Source: Planococcus beigongshangi (GTDB lineage: Bacteria > Bacillota > Bacilli > Bacillales_A > Planococcaceae). Taken from it: a stretch of DNA of 64,000 bases. The position numbers and the translations under genes were made by a program. Below are positions 16,126 through 23,434 of this stretch, one piece after another. A model generated the notes under the pieces. The model saw only the letters and a program-made list of their open reading frames with translations. It made no database searches and was not told the origin of the DNA. The stretch is taken from positions 186,001 through 250,000 of the forward strand of contig NZ_JADHDU010000004.1 of the NCBI RefSeq assembly GCF_016820495.1, read 5' to 3'. The first letter of the stretch is position 1. Each line of letters starts with the position of its first letter.

Positions 16126-17154
16126 ATGGAAGAAATCAGATTAAACGTCAGCTTATTGAGAAAACGGGTGCCCAATTTAACGGCCGCGGCTAAAAATGCT
16201 GGAATAAGGCCAGCCACTGTCTCGAATCTTTGTACAGGTAAAATCGACTTGGGAAAAGCGGAAGTGAGAACGTTGGTGGGCTTGGCGGAATTGGCCGATT
16301 GTAAAATCGATGACTTAATCATTCGGGGGGAGAAGAGGAAAATGATTGAAACGAAAATTAAAGCGCTGGATTTTTTTGCTCCATTCGTAAAGGGCGGAAC
16401 TACCGGGTTGGTCGCAAGGCCGGGGATGGGACAGCTTGTCATACTGGCTGAATTGCTGCACCGCTTCAAAGAGACGGAGCTGAAAACTGTTTTTCTTTCC
16501 CCGACAGGACAAAATCCCGAACTGGAGGGAACAATCGAGCTTGCCGATTCCATCACCCGCGGCTTCGAAGATACTATAGAAACAATCGGGCGTTTTGGCG
16601 ATCAGACGGTATTGGTCACGGATAAAGAACATGTAGACTCGGGATTATTATTCGAACTGCAGGAAGCGTTGGGCGACCACGATGTCACTACATTATTGGT
16701 TGACCTTTCAGGCAAAGTTTCAGACGACGATTTCCCATTCGGCCCGCTTGAAACGGTCTGGCAATTGGATGCCGATTTGGCTGCCCGCCATCAGTATCCG
16801 GCGCTGAGTCCGCTTTACTCGGCTTCCTCTATACTGGACGAGAAAGATGTGGATGAACAGCATTTTCAGCTTCGCCAGCGTGCACGCAGTCTGCTCCGCC
16901 GCTACCGGGAACTTCGGTCTATCGTACAGTCGCAAGGCGAAGCGCGTCTGCCGGCAGCAGAAGTGGATACTTACCGGAGAGGTGAAAGACTGGAAGCATA
17001 TTTCACACAGCCGTTTTATGTAGCTGCTGAACTTACGGGACAGGCAGGGCAATCTGTGCCGCTTGAACAGACACTGGCAGACGTCGCAGCTATTCTCGGA
17101 GGTCAGGCAGATCAGCAGGAAGTTGCACAGCTTCAATTTATCGGAGCCTTATAA
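16126..17154 (+). CDS. HTH (Cro/C1-type) protein fused to a degenerate F1-ATPase beta-like domain
   Basis: 342 aa. Residues 1-70 are a Cro/C1-like HTH (TAAAKNAGIRPATVSNLCTG at 19-38, ending CKIDDLIIRG). From residue 75 the sequence follows F1 beta: ETKIKALDFFAPFVKGG matches the beta stretch ETGIKVVDLLAPYIKGG, then a P-loop position where GGAGVGKT has become ARPGMGQL (Lys to Gln103). The catalytic GERTREG region reads TGQNPELEG. Walker B is partly kept (LLVD193). Residues 224-326 follow the beta C-terminus: YPALSPLYSASSIL, LRRYRELRSIV, FTQPFYVAAELTG and VPLEQTLADVAAILGG. About 60-70 residues of the core are missing relative to beta. ATP hydrolysis is unlikely. Strong GAGGAGG site and a palindromic operator array upstream suggest an autoregulated DNA-binding protein. 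The effector is unknown; nucleotide sensing or contact with ATP synthase are guesses. Confidence 0.85.
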   Translation: MEEIRLNVSLLRKRVPNLTAAAKNAGIRPATVSNLCTGKIDLGKAEVRTLVGLAELADCKIDDLIIRGEKRKMIETKIKALDFFAPFVKGGTTGLVARPGMGQLVILAELLHRFKETELKTVFLSPTGQNPELEGTIELADSITRGFEDTIETIGRFGDQTVLVTDKEHVDSGLLFELQEALGDHDVTTLLVDLSGKVSDDDFPFGPLETVWQLDADLAARHQYPALSPLYSASSILDEKDVDEQHFQLRQRARSLLRRYRELRSIVQSQGEARLPAAEVDTYRRGERLEAYFTQPFYVAAELTGQAGQSVPLEQTLADVAAILGGQADQQEVAQLQFIGAL

Positions 17155-17180
17155 AAGAGCCTTAGCGCTCTTTTTTTTAT
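17154..17180 (+). terminator. Rho-independent terminator
   Basis: AAAGAGC / GCTCTTT stem with loop CTTAGC and a long T run, directly after the HTH-F1-beta gene. Confidence 0.8.
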
Positions 17181-17248
17181 GGTTGAAAATAAACTAAAAG
17201 AGGAAAAAAACAGCAAATTTCGGTATGCTTGAAGCAGGGAGTGATGAC

Positions 17249-18892
17249 ATGTTCAAGAAAGTGACTCTATACACAAACAAGCTGAACGAAATGAAAGGCT
17301 TTTATGAATATCAACTGGGTTTCCGGATCATCGAAGAAGACGAATCGAGCTTCATGCTGGCGATCGGGGAGTCGCAGCTGATTTTCCGCCAGACCATTCG
17401 GCCGGCCTTTTACCATTTTGCATTCAATATTCCAGGCAACCAGTTCTCGCTTGCGAAAGGCTGGGCAAATTCGAAAGTCGAATTGAACCGCCAGGAAGGC
17501 ATGGATGAAATATATTATGCGAATTTTGATGCCGACGCTTTTTATTTTGAAGACCCGGCCGGCAATATCGTCGAGTTTCTGGGACGCCGCAACACGGACC
17601 GGATGGGCAATTTCACGGTCGATTCACTGCTGAACATCAGTGAAGTGAGCATCACGACGCCGCATGTGGCGGAAGTCGGCAAGCGGATCGAAGACATGGA
17701 GATTCCTGTCCGCGGCTATAAAGGCATCGATCCCAACTCTTTGAACTTTCTCGGGCGGGGAGCGGCATTCATCCTGCTCACGCCACCGAAAAGAACCTGG
17801 TATTTCTCGAAAAGGAAAAGTGAAGTTCATCCATTATCAATCGAATTGATGGATGGCCGCCAAATCGATATCGATGAAGAGGGGAATTACGGCACAGCAA
17901 TTCCCGAAAACCCTTTATCTGACGGATTGGAGGAAATGGAGTTCTCCGGTGCTGCCATGCTGAAAACGGATGAGGTATGGGCAGTGGCAAAAGGAATGGC
18001 AGACCGCGCAAACGAACGGCCGAATGCAGTCGACACCCGTTTCGGCATAGCTTCAGGCTGTAAGATCTTCACCGCTGTCGCTGTGGCGCAATTGGTGGAA
18101 GAAGGGAAATTATCATTTGATGATGTGCTTTCGGATCTGCTGCCGGAGGAGTTCCCGGACTACCCAGCCACGATCCACCAATTACTGACGCATACATCCG
18201 GCATCCCGGATTATTTCGACGAAGCGGTAATGGACGACTACGAAGAGCTGTGGCAGGAGTTTCCGATGTACCGGATGAAATCAACCCGGGATTTCCTCCC
18301 TCTTTTCAAAGATAAACCGATGATGTTTGAACCGGGCGAAAAATTCCAGTACAATAATGCCGGCTTTATTGTGCTCGGGCTGGTTGTCGAAAAATTGACC
18401 GGCAAACCGTTTACTGAAGTTATCGAAGAGCGGATTTTCCAGCGCGCCGGCATGGAACGTTCCGGTTACTTCCAGATGGACCGTCTGCCGGCAGAAACGG
18501 CCACCGGCTATATCGACGAGGATGCAGGGTGGCGCACTAATCAGTACTCGCTCCCGATCAAAGGCGGGGCGGACGGCGGAGCCTATGTCACGGCTACTGA
18601 TATGGCCGCTTTCTGGGAAGCGCTGCTGAACCATAAGCTGCTTTCGGAAAAAATGACCCGCACGATGTTCACGACTCATGCATCGGATGGTGAGGATGAT
18701 TACGGCTACGGCGTATGGATCGAAACGACCGGTGATGCAGTCCGGAAATATCACGTAATGGGCTACGACCCGGGAGTCAGTTTCCACTCCGGCTATTATC
18801 CGGCTGACGGCAGTATCTTAACTGTCTTATCAAATGAAAGCGCGGGTGCCGGTGCGGTTGTCCAGCTGATCGAAGAGGCAAAGTCAAAATGA
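17249..18892 (+). CDS. VOC domains fused to a serine beta-lactamase-like domain
   Basis: About 547 aa, no signal peptide. Residues 1-115 are a VOC domain (FYHFAFNIP, YFEDPAGNIVEFLGRR) and about 128-215 a second, more degenerate VOC unit (EVSITTPHVAEVGKRIEDM). From about 231 a class C beta-lactamase/DD-peptidase-like domain begins (FSGAAMLKTDEVWAVAKGMADRAN without a break) with all three motifs: S269-x-x-K272 (ASGCKIF), Y368-N-N and H513-S-G. Start ATG 17249, eight bases after AGGGAG. The active site is complete, so an esterase or amidase activity on a small amide or ester is plausible. Cytoplasmic location argues against a true beta-lactamase. The fusion is in frame with no sign of sequencing error. 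Confidence 0.85.
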   Translation: MFKKVTLYTNKLNEMKGFYEYQLGFRIIEEDESSFMLAIGESQLIFRQTIRPAFYHFAFNIPGNQFSLAKGWANSKVELNRQEGMDEIYYANFDADAFYFEDPAGNIVEFLGRRNTDRMGNFTVDSLLNISEVSITTPHVAEVGKRIEDMEIPVRGYKGIDPNSLNFLGRGAAFILLTPPKRTWYFSKRKSEVHPLSIELMDGRQIDIDEEGNYGTAIPENPLSDGLEEMEFSGAAMLKTDEVWAVAKGMADRANERPNAVDTRFGIASGCKIFTAVAVAQLVEEGKLSFDDVLSDLLPEEFPDYPATIHQLLTHTSGIPDYFDEAVMDDYEELWQEFPMYRMKSTRDFLPLFKDKPMMFEPGEKFQYNNAGFIVLGLVVEKLTGKPFTEVIEERIFQRAGMERSGYFQMDRLPAETATGYIDEDAGWRTNQYSLPIKGGADGGAYVTATDMAAFWEALLNHKLLSEKMTRTMFTTHASDGEDDYGYGVWIETTGDAVRKYHVMGYDPGVSFHSGYYPADGSILTVLSNESAGAGAVVQLIEEAKSK

Positions 18893-18987
18893 AATGCTGA
18901 GGAGAAACTTCACTTAGCGGGACGGTGTTCCCGCTGGGTGTCAGAGGGTCCAATTGATCGTCAATACGGGATAAAAGGGGTAGAAAT

Positions 18988-19089
18988 ATGAGCGGAAAAA
19001 AATTGGCGTTATTCATCGTCTTCGGAACAATTGGTGCAGCTGCACTGATATTCCTTGTTTTCCAGCTGTATTTTATGATGAATTCATAG
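18988..19089 (+). CDS. 33-aa single-span membrane peptide
   Basis: Short ORF MSGKKLALFIVFGTIGAAAL followed by IFLVFQLYFMMNS and TAG. Two lysines precede one hydrophobic span (about residues 6-29), giving an inside-N topology. AAGGGG lies eight bases before the ATG, and a strong terminator follows 20 bases after the stop, which supports a real gene. A hairpin without T tract (AGCGGG/CCCGCT, 18916-18935) lies between it and the upstream fusion gene. Family unknown; it could be a small regulatory membrane peptide or a toxin-like peptide. Confidence 0.6.
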   Translation: MSGKKLALFIVFGTIGAAALIFLVFQLYFMMNS

Positions 19090-19105
19090 AATTTGCGCAG
19101 TTAAA

Positions 19106-19147
19106 AGAAAAAGAAGCGATTCCTTTTAAAGGGGATCGCTTCTTTTG
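19106..19147 (+). terminator. Rho-independent terminator after the 33-aa ORF
   Basis: AAAGAAGCGAT / ATCGCTTCTTT stem with loop around CTTTTAAAGG, then TTTT. Confidence 0.8.
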
Positions 19148-19169
19148 ATGGAAAGGATATAGAAACAAA

Positions 19170-19201
19170 AAAATGAGCTCTTCTGAAGAAGAACTCATTA
19201 A
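19170..19201 (-). terminator. Terminator of the cold shock gene
   Basis: On the minus strand AATGAG-TCTTC / GAAGA-CTCATT with loop TTCA, followed by seven T. Confidence 0.82.
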
Positions 19202-19215
19202 TAGTTATAGTTGGA

Positions 19216-19416
19216 TTACGCTTTTTGTACGTTAGTAGCTTGAAGACCGCGTTGGCCTTGCTCGATATCAAACGTTACTTCTTGGCCTTCGTCAAGAGAT
19301 TTGAATCCTTCGCTTTGGATAGCTGAGAAGTGTACGAATACGTCGTCTCCGCCTTCGCGTTCGATGAAGCCGAATCCTTTTTCTGAGTTAAACCATTTTA
19401 CTTTACCTTGTTCCAT
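19216..19416 (-). CDS. Cold shock protein (CspB/CspC type)
   Basis: 66-aa single OB-fold RNA chaperone that binds single-stranded RNA and DNA. RNP1 is KGFGFIE (residues 13-19) and RNP2 is DVFVHFS (25-31), with the aromatic binding surface intact (W8, F15, F17, F27, H29, F30). AGGAGG precedes the ATG at 19416; the longer upstream frame is not used. A sigma-A promoter about 120-145 bp upstream gives a long leader, typical of cold-shock mRNAs whose translation responds to temperature. B. subtilis has three near-identical paralogues, so the exact symbol is left open. Confidence 0.95.
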   Translation of the reverse strand: MEQGKVKWFNSEKGFGFIEREGGDDVFVHFSAIQSEGFKSLDEGQEVTFDIEQGQRGLQATNVQKA

Positions 19417-19431
19417 GTGTGTTTCCTCCTC

Positions 19432-19447
19432 GTATGCGTAAGCATAC
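19432..19447 (-). promoter_or_regulatory. Hairpin just upstream of the csp ribosome site
   Basis: GTATGC-N4-GCATAC in the 5' leader, ending directly next to AGGAGG. It may modulate translation with temperature. Confidence 0.5.
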
Positions 19448-19532
19448 ATTGTATTACTATCCTTGCTCAAACCTTGCAGATGAACATCTGACACTTTGTA
19501 AAAAGTTATCCGAACAAAAATAATTCTTCTTA

Positions 19533-19561
19533 AGAATAACACGGCTTTATCCAGATTGCAA
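19533..19561 (-). promoter_or_regulatory. Sigma-A promoter of the cold shock gene
   Basis: On the minus strand TTGCAA (19561-19556), 17-bp spacer, TATTCT (19538-19533). Predicted start near 19526, giving a leader of about 110 nt. Confidence 0.75.
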
Positions 19562-19644
19562 GCGTTAATGAATAATTGATGTAATAGCATATATATTTCT
19601 TATTGATTATACTGATGAAATAGGTAGTTTTTGGAGGTGGAAAG

Positions 19645-20178
19645 ATGAAAAAGGTCGTCGTGGCGGGCGTTTCAGCAGGAACAGGGAAATCCACATTTGC
19701 CCGGCAACTCAGTGAAAAATTATTGATTCCGGTGCACCATCTGGATGCGTATTACTGGAAAGCCGGATGGGTGGAGCGGGATCCTGAAGAATTCAAGGCG
19801 GTTCAGCAGCATCTGGTGACAGAAGAAACGTGGATCATAGAAGGGAATTATGGAAGCACCATGGACATCCGATTGAAAGAGGCGGATACGTTCATCTATT
19901 TAGAACTTCCATTACGCGTCTGTGTTTACCGGGCGCTGAAACGTTGGATCACCAATTACGGGAAAACTCGTCCGGATATGGCAGAGGGGTGTCCGGAGAA
20001 GATGGATATCGAATTCCTGAGATTCATCGTTACAACTTATGCGGACAGAAAAGTCGAAATGCACAAGCGCGCCAGCGATTTTTCGGCAAGCGGATCCGGT
20101 CGCCGATCCATCATCCTGCAGACCCGGGAAGAAATCGAAAGCTTTTTGGAGAGTATAGGCAGACCGGCAGCGCATTAA
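19645..20178 (+). CDS. P-loop kinase-like protein (FlaR/adenylate-kinase-like family)
   Basis: 177 aa, one P-loop NTPase domain of the shikimate/adenylate-kinase superfamily. Walker A GVSAGTGKST at residues 8-17, then HLDAYYWKAGW near 31-41 and WIIEGNYGSTMDIRL near 62-76, a pattern typical of proteins often annotated as topology modulation protein FlaR. The lid-like region is Arg/Lys rich (RALKRWITNYGKTRP). Substrate unknown; the name is historical and gives no function. GGAGGTGG precedes the ATG. The next gene begins about 110 bp later with its own ribosome site. Confidence 0.83.
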   Translation: MKKVVVAGVSAGTGKSTFARQLSEKLLIPVHHLDAYYWKAGWVERDPEEFKAVQQHLVTEETWIIEGNYGSTMDIRLKEADTFIYLELPLRVCVYRALKRWITNYGKTRPDMAEGCPEKMDIEFLRFIVTTYADRKVEMHKRASDFSASGSGRRSIILQTREEIESFLESIGRPAAH

Positions 20179-20290
20179 CTGTGGAGCCGGTCAAAAATTT
20201 ATCTTAATTGTTGGAAATCTAGAAAAACGGACTTACATATAAAAAGATAAATGGTATGATAAAAATATAAAAATGTCGGGAGGCGCAGAG

Positions 20291-21007
20291 ATGAAAGTTT
20301 TACATGAAGGTACTATAACGAATCAGGCGCTTCACAAAAAACTGCCTCTGCGCATGAAACGTTTATATCTTGAAGATCTGCCGGCCATCGAAGCCGTGCA
20401 GGAAGCTGTAATCGCCGATTTGCGCGATAAAACGGCTTTGCACCCTTTAAGCACGGAAGAATACCTCTTCATCCTGAACGAGCGCGGCCTCATGGTCGGC
20501 GCTTATGCGGAAGATGAGCTGATCGGTTTCCGTGCACTGCTGATTCCTGAAATCGACGAGGAGCACCTCGGCTATGACATCGGTTTGCAGGAAGAAGAAT
20601 TGCCAAAAGTGATTTATCAGGAAATATCAGCGGTGCTGCCGGCTTACAGAGGAAATCGCCTTCAGCAGAAATTGGCGGATGTCATCATGAATGAACTTCC
20701 AAAGTTGCCGGGCAATTTTCATTACGTGGCCTGTACTGTCGCACCGATGAATATCCCCAGCCTGAAAGATAAATTTACACAGGATATGTATATCGTCGCC
20801 CTCACCCAAAAATACGGCAGCAAAGAACGCTATGTCTGCGTCAAAGACCTTGAGAAACCGACACTTGCCTATACTGAATCTGCGGCGGCCAAGCTGGACG
20901 ATTTTCAGAGGCAGCATGAACTGCTCGCTGCGGGTTATGTAGGCGTCAATTTTCAGATGAAGGACGGCTTCCACGAAATTCAATTTGTTAAACCCACTCT
21001 CTCATAA
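20291..21007 (+). CDS. GNAT-family N-acetyltransferase
   Basis: 238 aa. GNAT core in the middle: YQEISAVLPAYRGNRLQQKLADVIMNEL (about residues 115-143) with the RGNRLQ acetyl-CoA loop, preceded by LIGFRALLIP and followed by YVACTVAPMNIPSLKDKF, where Asn-x-x-Ser is typical of motif B. Longer than the minimal fold, with an extra C-terminal beta segment. Start fixed by GGGAGG seven bases before 20291 rather than the upstream ATG at 20273. The terminator overlaps the final codons. Substrate unknown. Confidence 0.82.
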   Translation: MKVLHEGTITNQALHKKLPLRMKRLYLEDLPAIEAVQEAVIADLRDKTALHPLSTEEYLFILNERGLMVGAYAEDELIGFRALLIPEIDEEHLGYDIGLQEEELPKVIYQEISAVLPAYRGNRLQQKLADVIMNELPKLPGNFHYVACTVAPMNIPSLKDKFTQDMYIVALTQKYGSKERYVCVKDLEKPTLAYTESAAAKLDDFQRQHELLAAGYVGVNFQMKDGFHEIQFVKPTLS

Positions 21008-21020
21008 AGAGTGGGTTTTT
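20989..21020 (+). terminator. Rho-independent terminator overlapping the GNAT gene end
   Basis: AAACCCACTCT / AGAGTGGGTTT stem, loop CTCATAA, T run. Confidence 0.85.
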
Positions 21021-21044
21021 ATTTTGTAATAAATTAAATTATTC

Positions 21045-21070
21045 TGAAACTTTTACCGCATATTCCCGTA
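21045..21070 (+). promoter_or_regulatory. Sigma-W-type ECF promoter of yuaF-floT
   Basis: TGAAAC (21045-21050), 16-bp spacer, CGTA (21067-21070). This is the exact sigma-W consensus, and B. subtilis yuaF-yuaG(floT)-yuaI is a sigma-W operon, so gene content and promoter agree. Confidence 0.85.
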
Positions 21071-21115
21071 AATAAGATAAGATGGAAATAGGCAGAAAGA
21101 ATGGGAGGGATTGGA

Positions 21116-21655
21116 ATGGAATTGTTCGGGATGGAGATTGCCCAGGTTTATATGTACGGGCTCCTGATTGCAGGTGCCTTGACCTTATTATATGTATTGT
21201 TCGCTGACATAGCAGAAGCGGGCGATGGAATTCCGTTCCTGAATCCGGCTGTGCTCCTGGCATTTTCGACCCTGTTTTTCGCCATCGCATTTCTGCTCGA
21301 ACGGGCAACGGATCTGAACAGCTGGGTCATCATCGGGATTGCGGCAGTCGGCGGGGCGATACTCGATTTCCTCTTTTATTTCTTCGTGCTGTTGCCGTTG
21401 AGGTCTGCGGAAGCATCCATCGCTTATACGGAACAATCGCTGCTCGGCCAGGTAGCTAAAGTGATTGTGCCGATCCCGACAGACGGCTACGGTGAAGTCG
21501 TGCTTGAAACCTACGGCGGCATGATTTCAAAACGGGCGACCGGCTACGACAACGAGCCGATCGCACAGGACGAGCAGGTGCTGATCATCGAGATAAAAGA
21601 CGGCACGTTGCTAGTAAGGGAGTACCAGCCTTTTGTAATAGGAAATAAAAAATAG
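21116..21655 (+). CDS. yuaF: NfeD-like membrane protein YuaF
   Basis: 179 aa. Three to four hydrophobic segments (about 10-30, 40-65, 72-97) and a C-terminal OB-fold-like domain (about 115-175) with SLLGQVAKVIVPIPTDGYGEVVLET. It belongs to the NfeD/YuaF class that partners flotillins in membrane microdomains. The ATG at 21116 sits six bases after GGGAGGG; an in-frame ATG 15 bases upstream is inside the ribosome site region. Gap to floT is 20 bp, so it is one operon under the sigma-W promoter, expected to respond to cell-envelope stress. Confidence 0.9.
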   Translation: MELFGMEIAQVYMYGLLIAGALTLLYVLFADIAEAGDGIPFLNPAVLLAFSTLFFAIAFLLERATDLNSWVIIGIAAVGGAILDFLFYFFVLLPLRSAEASIAYTEQSLLGQVAKVIVPIPTDGYGEVVLETYGGMISKRATGYDNEPIAQDEQVLIIEIKDGTLLVREYQPFVIGNKK

Positions 21656-21675
21656 AATGATAAGGGGGAAATGGA

Positions 21676-23214
21676 ATGGAAATGGGATTGTGGTATGTAA
21701 TCGGGATTGTCGCTTTTGTCATCCTGGCGATCATCGGTGTCTACGTAACGAAGTATAAGACGGTGGGGCCGGATGAAGCGCTGATTGTCACAGGGAGTTA
21801 CCTCGGATCGAAAAACGTCCATACGGATGATTCGGGCAATCGCATTAAGATCATCAGAGGCGGGGGGACATTCCTGCTGCCGGTATTCCAACAGGCGGCA
21901 CCGCTAAGCCTGTTATCAAGCAAATTGGAAGTGACGACACCTGAAGTCTATACGGAACAGGGTGTACCGGTTATGGCAGACGGAACGGCCATCATCAAAA
22001 TCGGCGGTTCGATTTCTGAAATCGCAACAGCAGCCGAGCAATTCCTGGGCAAGTCAAAAGAAGACCGGGAAAACGAAGCGAAAGAAGTGCTGGAAGGGCA
22101 TCTTCGTTCGATCCTCGGGTCGATGACAGTCGAAGAGATTTACAAAAACCGTGATAAATTCTCGCAGGAAGTGCAGCGTGTAGCGTCGCATGACCTGGCA
22201 AAAATGGGCTTGATCATCGTGTCATTCACGATCAAAGATGTACGTGATAAAAACGGTTATTTGGATTCCCTCGGTAAAGCAAGGATCGCGCAGGTGAAAC
22301 GTGATGCGGATATCTCAACAGCCGAATCTGAAATGGAGACACGGATCAAACGTGCCGAAGCCGGCAAAGAAGCCCAGCGTGCCGAAATTCAGCGCGCTAC
22401 TGAAATTGCCGAAGCGGAAAAAGATAATCAATTGAAAGTCGCTGAATACCGGCGTGAGCAGGACAGCGCGAAAGCACGTGCCGATCAGGCGTACGAGCTA
22501 GAGACAGCCCGTTCAAAACAGGAAGTTGTCGAGCAGGAAATGCAGATCCAGATTATCGAGCGTCAAAAACAGATTGAACTTGAAGAAAAAGAAATTCAGC
22601 GCCGTGAGCGCCAGTATGATTCTGAAGTGAAGAAAAAAGCGGATGCGGACCGCTATTCTGTTGAACAGGCTGCGGAAGCTGAGAAATCCAAACAGCTTGC
22701 CGATGCAGACGGACAGAAATACCGCGTCGAGGCGATGGCCAAAGCCGATGCAGAGAAAGTTCGCTTGGATGGTATGGCGAAAGCTGATTCCATGCGTGCC
22801 CAGGGTGAATCCGAAGCGGATGTCATCCGCCTGAAAGGTCTTGCCGAAGCCGAAGCGAAACGCAAAATCGCCGAAGCATTCGAAATGTACGGCCAGGCAG
22901 CCACTCTGGATATGATCGTCAAAATGCTTCCGGAATACGCGAAACAGATTGCAAGCCCGCTTTCGAATATCGACAAGATCACAGTTGTGGATACGGGAGG
23001 CGGAGAAGGCGGCGGTGCCAATAAAGTCACATCGTATGCAACGAACTTGATGTCCACGTTGCAGGAAACGCTGAAGGAATCCTCCGGAATCGATGTCCGG
23101 GAAATGCTTGAGAACATGAGCGGTAAAAACGATTACACCAGCACAATCGAGCAATTGCGCTATGAATTGGCGGAAAAGGAAACAGCAGTAGATGAAAAGA
23201 AAATAGAAATTTAA
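21676..23214 (+). CDS. floT: Flotillin FloT (SPFH/band 7 scaffold)
   Basis: 512 aa. One membrane-inserted hairpin at residues 5-25, the SPFH domain to about 200 (VTTPEVYTEQGVPVMADG, SHDLAKMGLIIVSFTIKDV), then a long Glu/Ala/Lys-rich coiled coil (about 210-405) with repeated AEAEK and KADAE units, and a C-terminal oligomerisation part (QAATLDMIVKMLPEYAKQIA). It scaffolds fluid or rigid membrane microdomains and affects wall synthesis and signalling. Length equals B. subtilis FloT (YuaG) within a few residues. Cotranscribed with yuaF; no yuaI-like gene follows. Confidence 0.95.
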   Translation: MEMGLWYVIGIVAFVILAIIGVYVTKYKTVGPDEALIVTGSYLGSKNVHTDDSGNRIKIIRGGGTFLLPVFQQAAPLSLLSSKLEVTTPEVYTEQGVPVMADGTAIIKIGGSISEIATAAEQFLGKSKEDRENEAKEVLEGHLRSILGSMTVEEIYKNRDKFSQEVQRVASHDLAKMGLIIVSFTIKDVRDKNGYLDSLGKARIAQVKRDADISTAESEMETRIKRAEAGKEAQRAEIQRATEIAEAEKDNQLKVAEYRREQDSAKARADQAYELETARSKQEVVEQEMQIQIIERQKQIELEEKEIQRRERQYDSEVKKKADADRYSVEQAAEAEKSKQLADADGQKYRVEAMAKADAEKVRLDGMAKADSMRAQGESEADVIRLKGLAEAEAKRKIAEAFEMYGQAATLDMIVKMLPEYAKQIASPLSNIDKITVVDTGGGEGGGANKVTSYATNLMSTLQETLKESSGIDVREMLENMSGKNDYTSTIEQLRYELAEKETAVDEKKIEI

Positions 23215-23218
23215 GAGA

Positions 23219-23256
23219 CAGCCTCAAAAAGCTTTTGCTTTTTGGGGCTGTTTTTG
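23219..23256 (+). terminator. Rho-independent terminator after floT
   Basis: ACAGCC-CAAAAAGC / GCTTTTTG-GGCTGT stem with loop TTTT, followed by TTTTT. The remaining gap to the next gene (about 180 bp) shows only AT-rich promoter-like sequence. Confidence 0.83.
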
Positions 23257-23434
23257 GTTTCAGAAGAAAGCATAAGGGGAAAAGATAGGCTGATAGTATG
23301 AAAATCACATTTTTGATGGGAAAATGCTCCTCTGCTATTTTTAAGAGTTGAACAATGATAATTGAATGAAGATACATATTTATATAGAAGAGATTTTCAT
23401 TTGAACGAAAAAACATCAATTTAAGGAGTATCCT

